A stretch of 64,000 nucleotides of DNA, taken from positions 1,612,001 to 1,676,000 of the forward strand of contig NZ_AP025490.1 of assembly GCF_024347495.1 (NCBI RefSeq), read 5' to 3'. Both the position numbers and the translations under genes were made by a program. This DNA comes from Vibrio gallaecicus (lineage in GTDB: Bacteria > Pseudomonadota > Gammaproteobacteria > Enterobacterales > Vibrionaceae). Shown here one piece after another: positions 63,801 through 64,000 of this stretch (positions within the stretch are counted from its first letter, which is position 1; every line of letters begins with the position of its first letter). The notes under the pieces were generated by a model. The model was not told where the DNA came from and made no database searches. It saw only the letters and a list, made by a program, of their open reading frames with translations.

Positions 63801-64000
63801 TCTTTAAAAAACAGCTCTCATAGAATTTTTATGGTTTTAAATTATTGTTTTAATTACTTAAAATCTGATTGGCGAGTTCTCTATTCTTCTTCTCATTTCC
63901 TTTTTAGATTTTAAATTGCACCAGATTAGTGCTATTGCCTCAATTTGATCCACTTAGAGTTATTCGAACTATATTAATATGTGTTTTTTTGAAGGATAAG

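Overview
This is chromosomal DNA from a gammaproteobacterium of the family Vibrionaceae, most likely a marine Vibrio. The evidence is AT-rich coding sequence, the enterobacterial-like cluster rmf-fabA-lonH-matP, Vibrio-type small conserved genes (DUF2835, DUF3466, DUF3634, DUF2987), tandem potD genes and a consensus dif site. MatP and dif place the window at the replication terminus of the large chromosome.

Left arm (1-30110): letB (partial)-letA and an MsbA-like exporter on the minus strand. Then, on the plus strand, msrC, proQ, prc, a small exported protein, pepN, DUF2835, the large NAD-glutamate dehydrogenase, pyrD, zapC, rlmL, a glutaredoxin-like protein, uup, a DUF3466 surface protein and rmf (57 aa). 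fabA and the Lon-like lonH follow on the minus strand, then matP, DUF3634, a short secreted protein resembling the third domain of TolA, and an HDOD protein that ends just before the phage.

Centre (30124-38677): an 8.55-kb filamentous (inovirus) prophage integrated at dif by the host XerC/XerD system. Read on the minus strand from its right end it has two small early proteins, a replication initiator, a ssDNA-binding protein, a small membrane protein, the major coat protein, a 26-codon pVII/pIX-like ORF, a terminator, a pIII-like adsorption protein with 21 Gly-rich hexapeptides, a DUF2523 (pVI/Ace-like) protein and a Zot-like assembly ATPase. Beyond zot lie a ribbon-helix-helix protein, a hairpin-rich intergenic region and a RelA/SpoT-domain nucleotide synthetase in the cargo position that CTXphi uses for ctxAB. 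A DUF3693 repressor-like gene (right end) and a DUF3653-like gene (left end) are on the plus strand. In the circular phage these two genes overlap, and integration splits them. A 47-bp duplication at the left edge is the fossil tail of an earlier, related prophage.

Right arm (38693-64000): a FIST-domain sensor coupled to a hybrid histidine kinase, an unknown membrane-anchored protein, the cbb3 oxidase operon ccoNOQP and its maturation genes (ccoH/fixH, ccoI, ccoS, a DsbD_2-like gene), then fnr with an FNR box, uspE, ttcA, a DUF2987 protein, a Bax-like glucosaminidase, a multipass membrane protein, the spermidine/putrescine transporter potABC-potD-potD, a GGDEF diguanylate cyclase, the sirtuin cobB and amtB with a sigma-54 promoter.

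The most noteworthy points are the alarmone-synthetase-type cargo gene with a 19-bp palindromic operator, the split regulator operon at the phage attachment site, and the stand-alone TolA-III-like protein beside a phage of a group that uses TolA as receptor.
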